Assembly: GCF_000023025.1 (NCBI RefSeq)
Contig: NC_012997.1
Location: forward strand, 5,012,501-5,076,500
DNA: 64,000 bases
Reading direction: 5' to 3'
Source of the DNA: Teredinibacter turnerae T7901
Lineage (GTDB): Bacteria; Pseudomonadota; Gammaproteobacteria; Pseudomonadales; Cellvibrionaceae
Shown: in pieces, positions 63,716-64,000 of the stretch
Layout of the letters: each line of letters starts with the position of its first letter
Numbering within the stretch: the first letter of the stretch is position 1
Position numbers and translations under genes: made by a program
The notes under the pieces: generated by a model
The model's input: only the letters and a program-made list of their open reading frames with translations
Told to the model about the DNA's origin: nothing
Databases searched by the model: none

Positions 63716-64000
63716 ACCACCTCCCGCTGTGTTCGTGTAACCCGGTGGCGCCAATGGCTGTTGGCGCGCTCGAGGTTGCGCAGCACATCCGTCTCAGAAA
63801 ACTGCCCGAGCCCGACCTCGGGGCATTCGAACACCAAAGCTTTCAAATTCGTTGCGTCTGGCAGCAATGCCTCTAACAACTCCCATACAGGTTCCGGGGT
63901 GTGGTTGGAGCGGTTATTGATTTCCATTCCCTGCAGATTACAACCGCCAGCCAGATGCACTTCGACCACCCGGGTTTTATCCAACTTTGCCAGTTTTTCC
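63712..64000 (-). CDS. Probable DUF692 (MNIO) enzyme, C-terminal part only
   Basis: Partial gene cut by the window edge; the frame is open to base 64000 and continues beyond. The visible 95 residues contain KLDKTRVVEVHLAGG, the conserved His-containing strand of DUF692 multinuclear non-haem iron enzymes, then NNRSNHTPEPVWELLEALL and ALVFECPEVGLGQF. The latter two fit the late TIM-barrel strands but depart from the usual DxH and EWD motifs. MNIO enzymes modify cysteines in metal-binding RiPP peptides (methanobactin, bufferins). Precursor and N-terminal part lie outside. An in-frame TTG at 63984 is not the real start. Confidence 0.55.
   Translation of the reverse strand, partial: EKLAKLDKTRVVEVHLAGGCNLQGMEINNRSNHTPEPVWELLEALLPDATNLKALVFECPEVGLGQFSETDVLRNLERANSHWRHRVTRTQREVV

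Noticed and set aside
1-64000. tRNA, rRNA or mobile element genes
   Set aside because: I found no cloverleaf-like sequence, no rRNA signature and no transposase, integrase or terminal inverted repeat pair. A tRNA scan could still reveal a missed small gene.

Overview
The window looks like a chromosomal segment of a free-living or host-associated gammaproteobacterium. It has the pseudomonad-type neighbourhood ubiA-phoB-phoR followed further on by phoU-pstB-pstA-pstC-pstS, many lipoproteins with LTAC-type lipoboxes, several cyclic-di-GMP proteins, and a protein carrying repeated GWGWE modules that resemble CBM10. Together these suggest Cellvibrionales (the Teredinibacter / Saccharophagus / Cellvibrio neighbourhood); this placement is inference. 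I see no rRNA, tRNA, CRISPR array or insertion sequence. Many genes start with GTG or TTG.

Layout. 0-3.5 kb: a lipoprotein, an orphan ParA/MinD-like ATPase and a large GNAT-like protein. 3.5-6.7 kb: phoR-phoB and ubiA. 6.7-9.6 kb: a small HU-like protein coupled to a dicarboxylate/amino-acid symporter, a DUF502 protein and a small membrane protein. 9.7-19.9 kb: a YbaK-HDOD protein, recG, a Tat-exported oxidoreductase, a DUF938 methyltransferase, a response regulator, yaaA, a DUF4265 protein, an M48-TPR lipoprotein and a small Cys-rich lipoprotein. 20.2-27 kb: porin, phoU, pstB, pstA, pstC, pstS. 27.4-31 kb: TRAP transporter permeases, a YciA thioesterase and a TRAP binding protein on the opposite strand. 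31-37 kb: a DTW-domain tRNA-modifying enzyme, a SpoIIAA-like protein, a lipoprotein, rapA, a GIY-YIG protein and rarD. 37.2-44.2 kb: a three-gene, translationally overlapping cyclic-di-GMP operon. 44.2-50.7 kb: two MFS transporters, a PaiB protein and two unknown exported proteins. 50.9-53.4 kb: a catalytically dead ketosynthase-fold protein, an AHH-type nuclease toxin and its probable immunity protein. 53.4-56.6 kb: acetyltransferases and small proteins. 56.7-60.6 kb: a TonB-dependent receptor overlapping a beta-propeller phytase. 60.8-62.8 kb: a degenerate GGDEF membrane protein overlapping an AraC-type regulator. 63.1 kb to the end: a probable MNIO (DUF692)-type enzyme, cut by the window edge, with its partner protein.

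How the genes work together. The strongest theme is phosphate starvation. PhoR-PhoB and the Pst transporter are encoded here. I find PhoB-box-like direct repeats, with a -10 element about 10 bp downstream, before phoB, pstS and the TonB receptor-phytase operon, and a weaker three-unit version before the porin that follows phoU. This predicts a local Pho regulon covering outer-membrane entry (porin, TonB receptor), phosphate release from phytate (phytase), inner-membrane uptake (Pst) and control (PhoU/R/B).

The two most novel-looking loci are the cyclic-di-GMP operon and the ketosynthase-fold / AHH nuclease / immunity cassette. In the operon, the first protein has four exactly 21-residue Cys-bounded calcium-loop / GWGWE modules outside the membrane and a dead GGDEF domain inside. 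The cassette looks like an orphan secreted-effector module.
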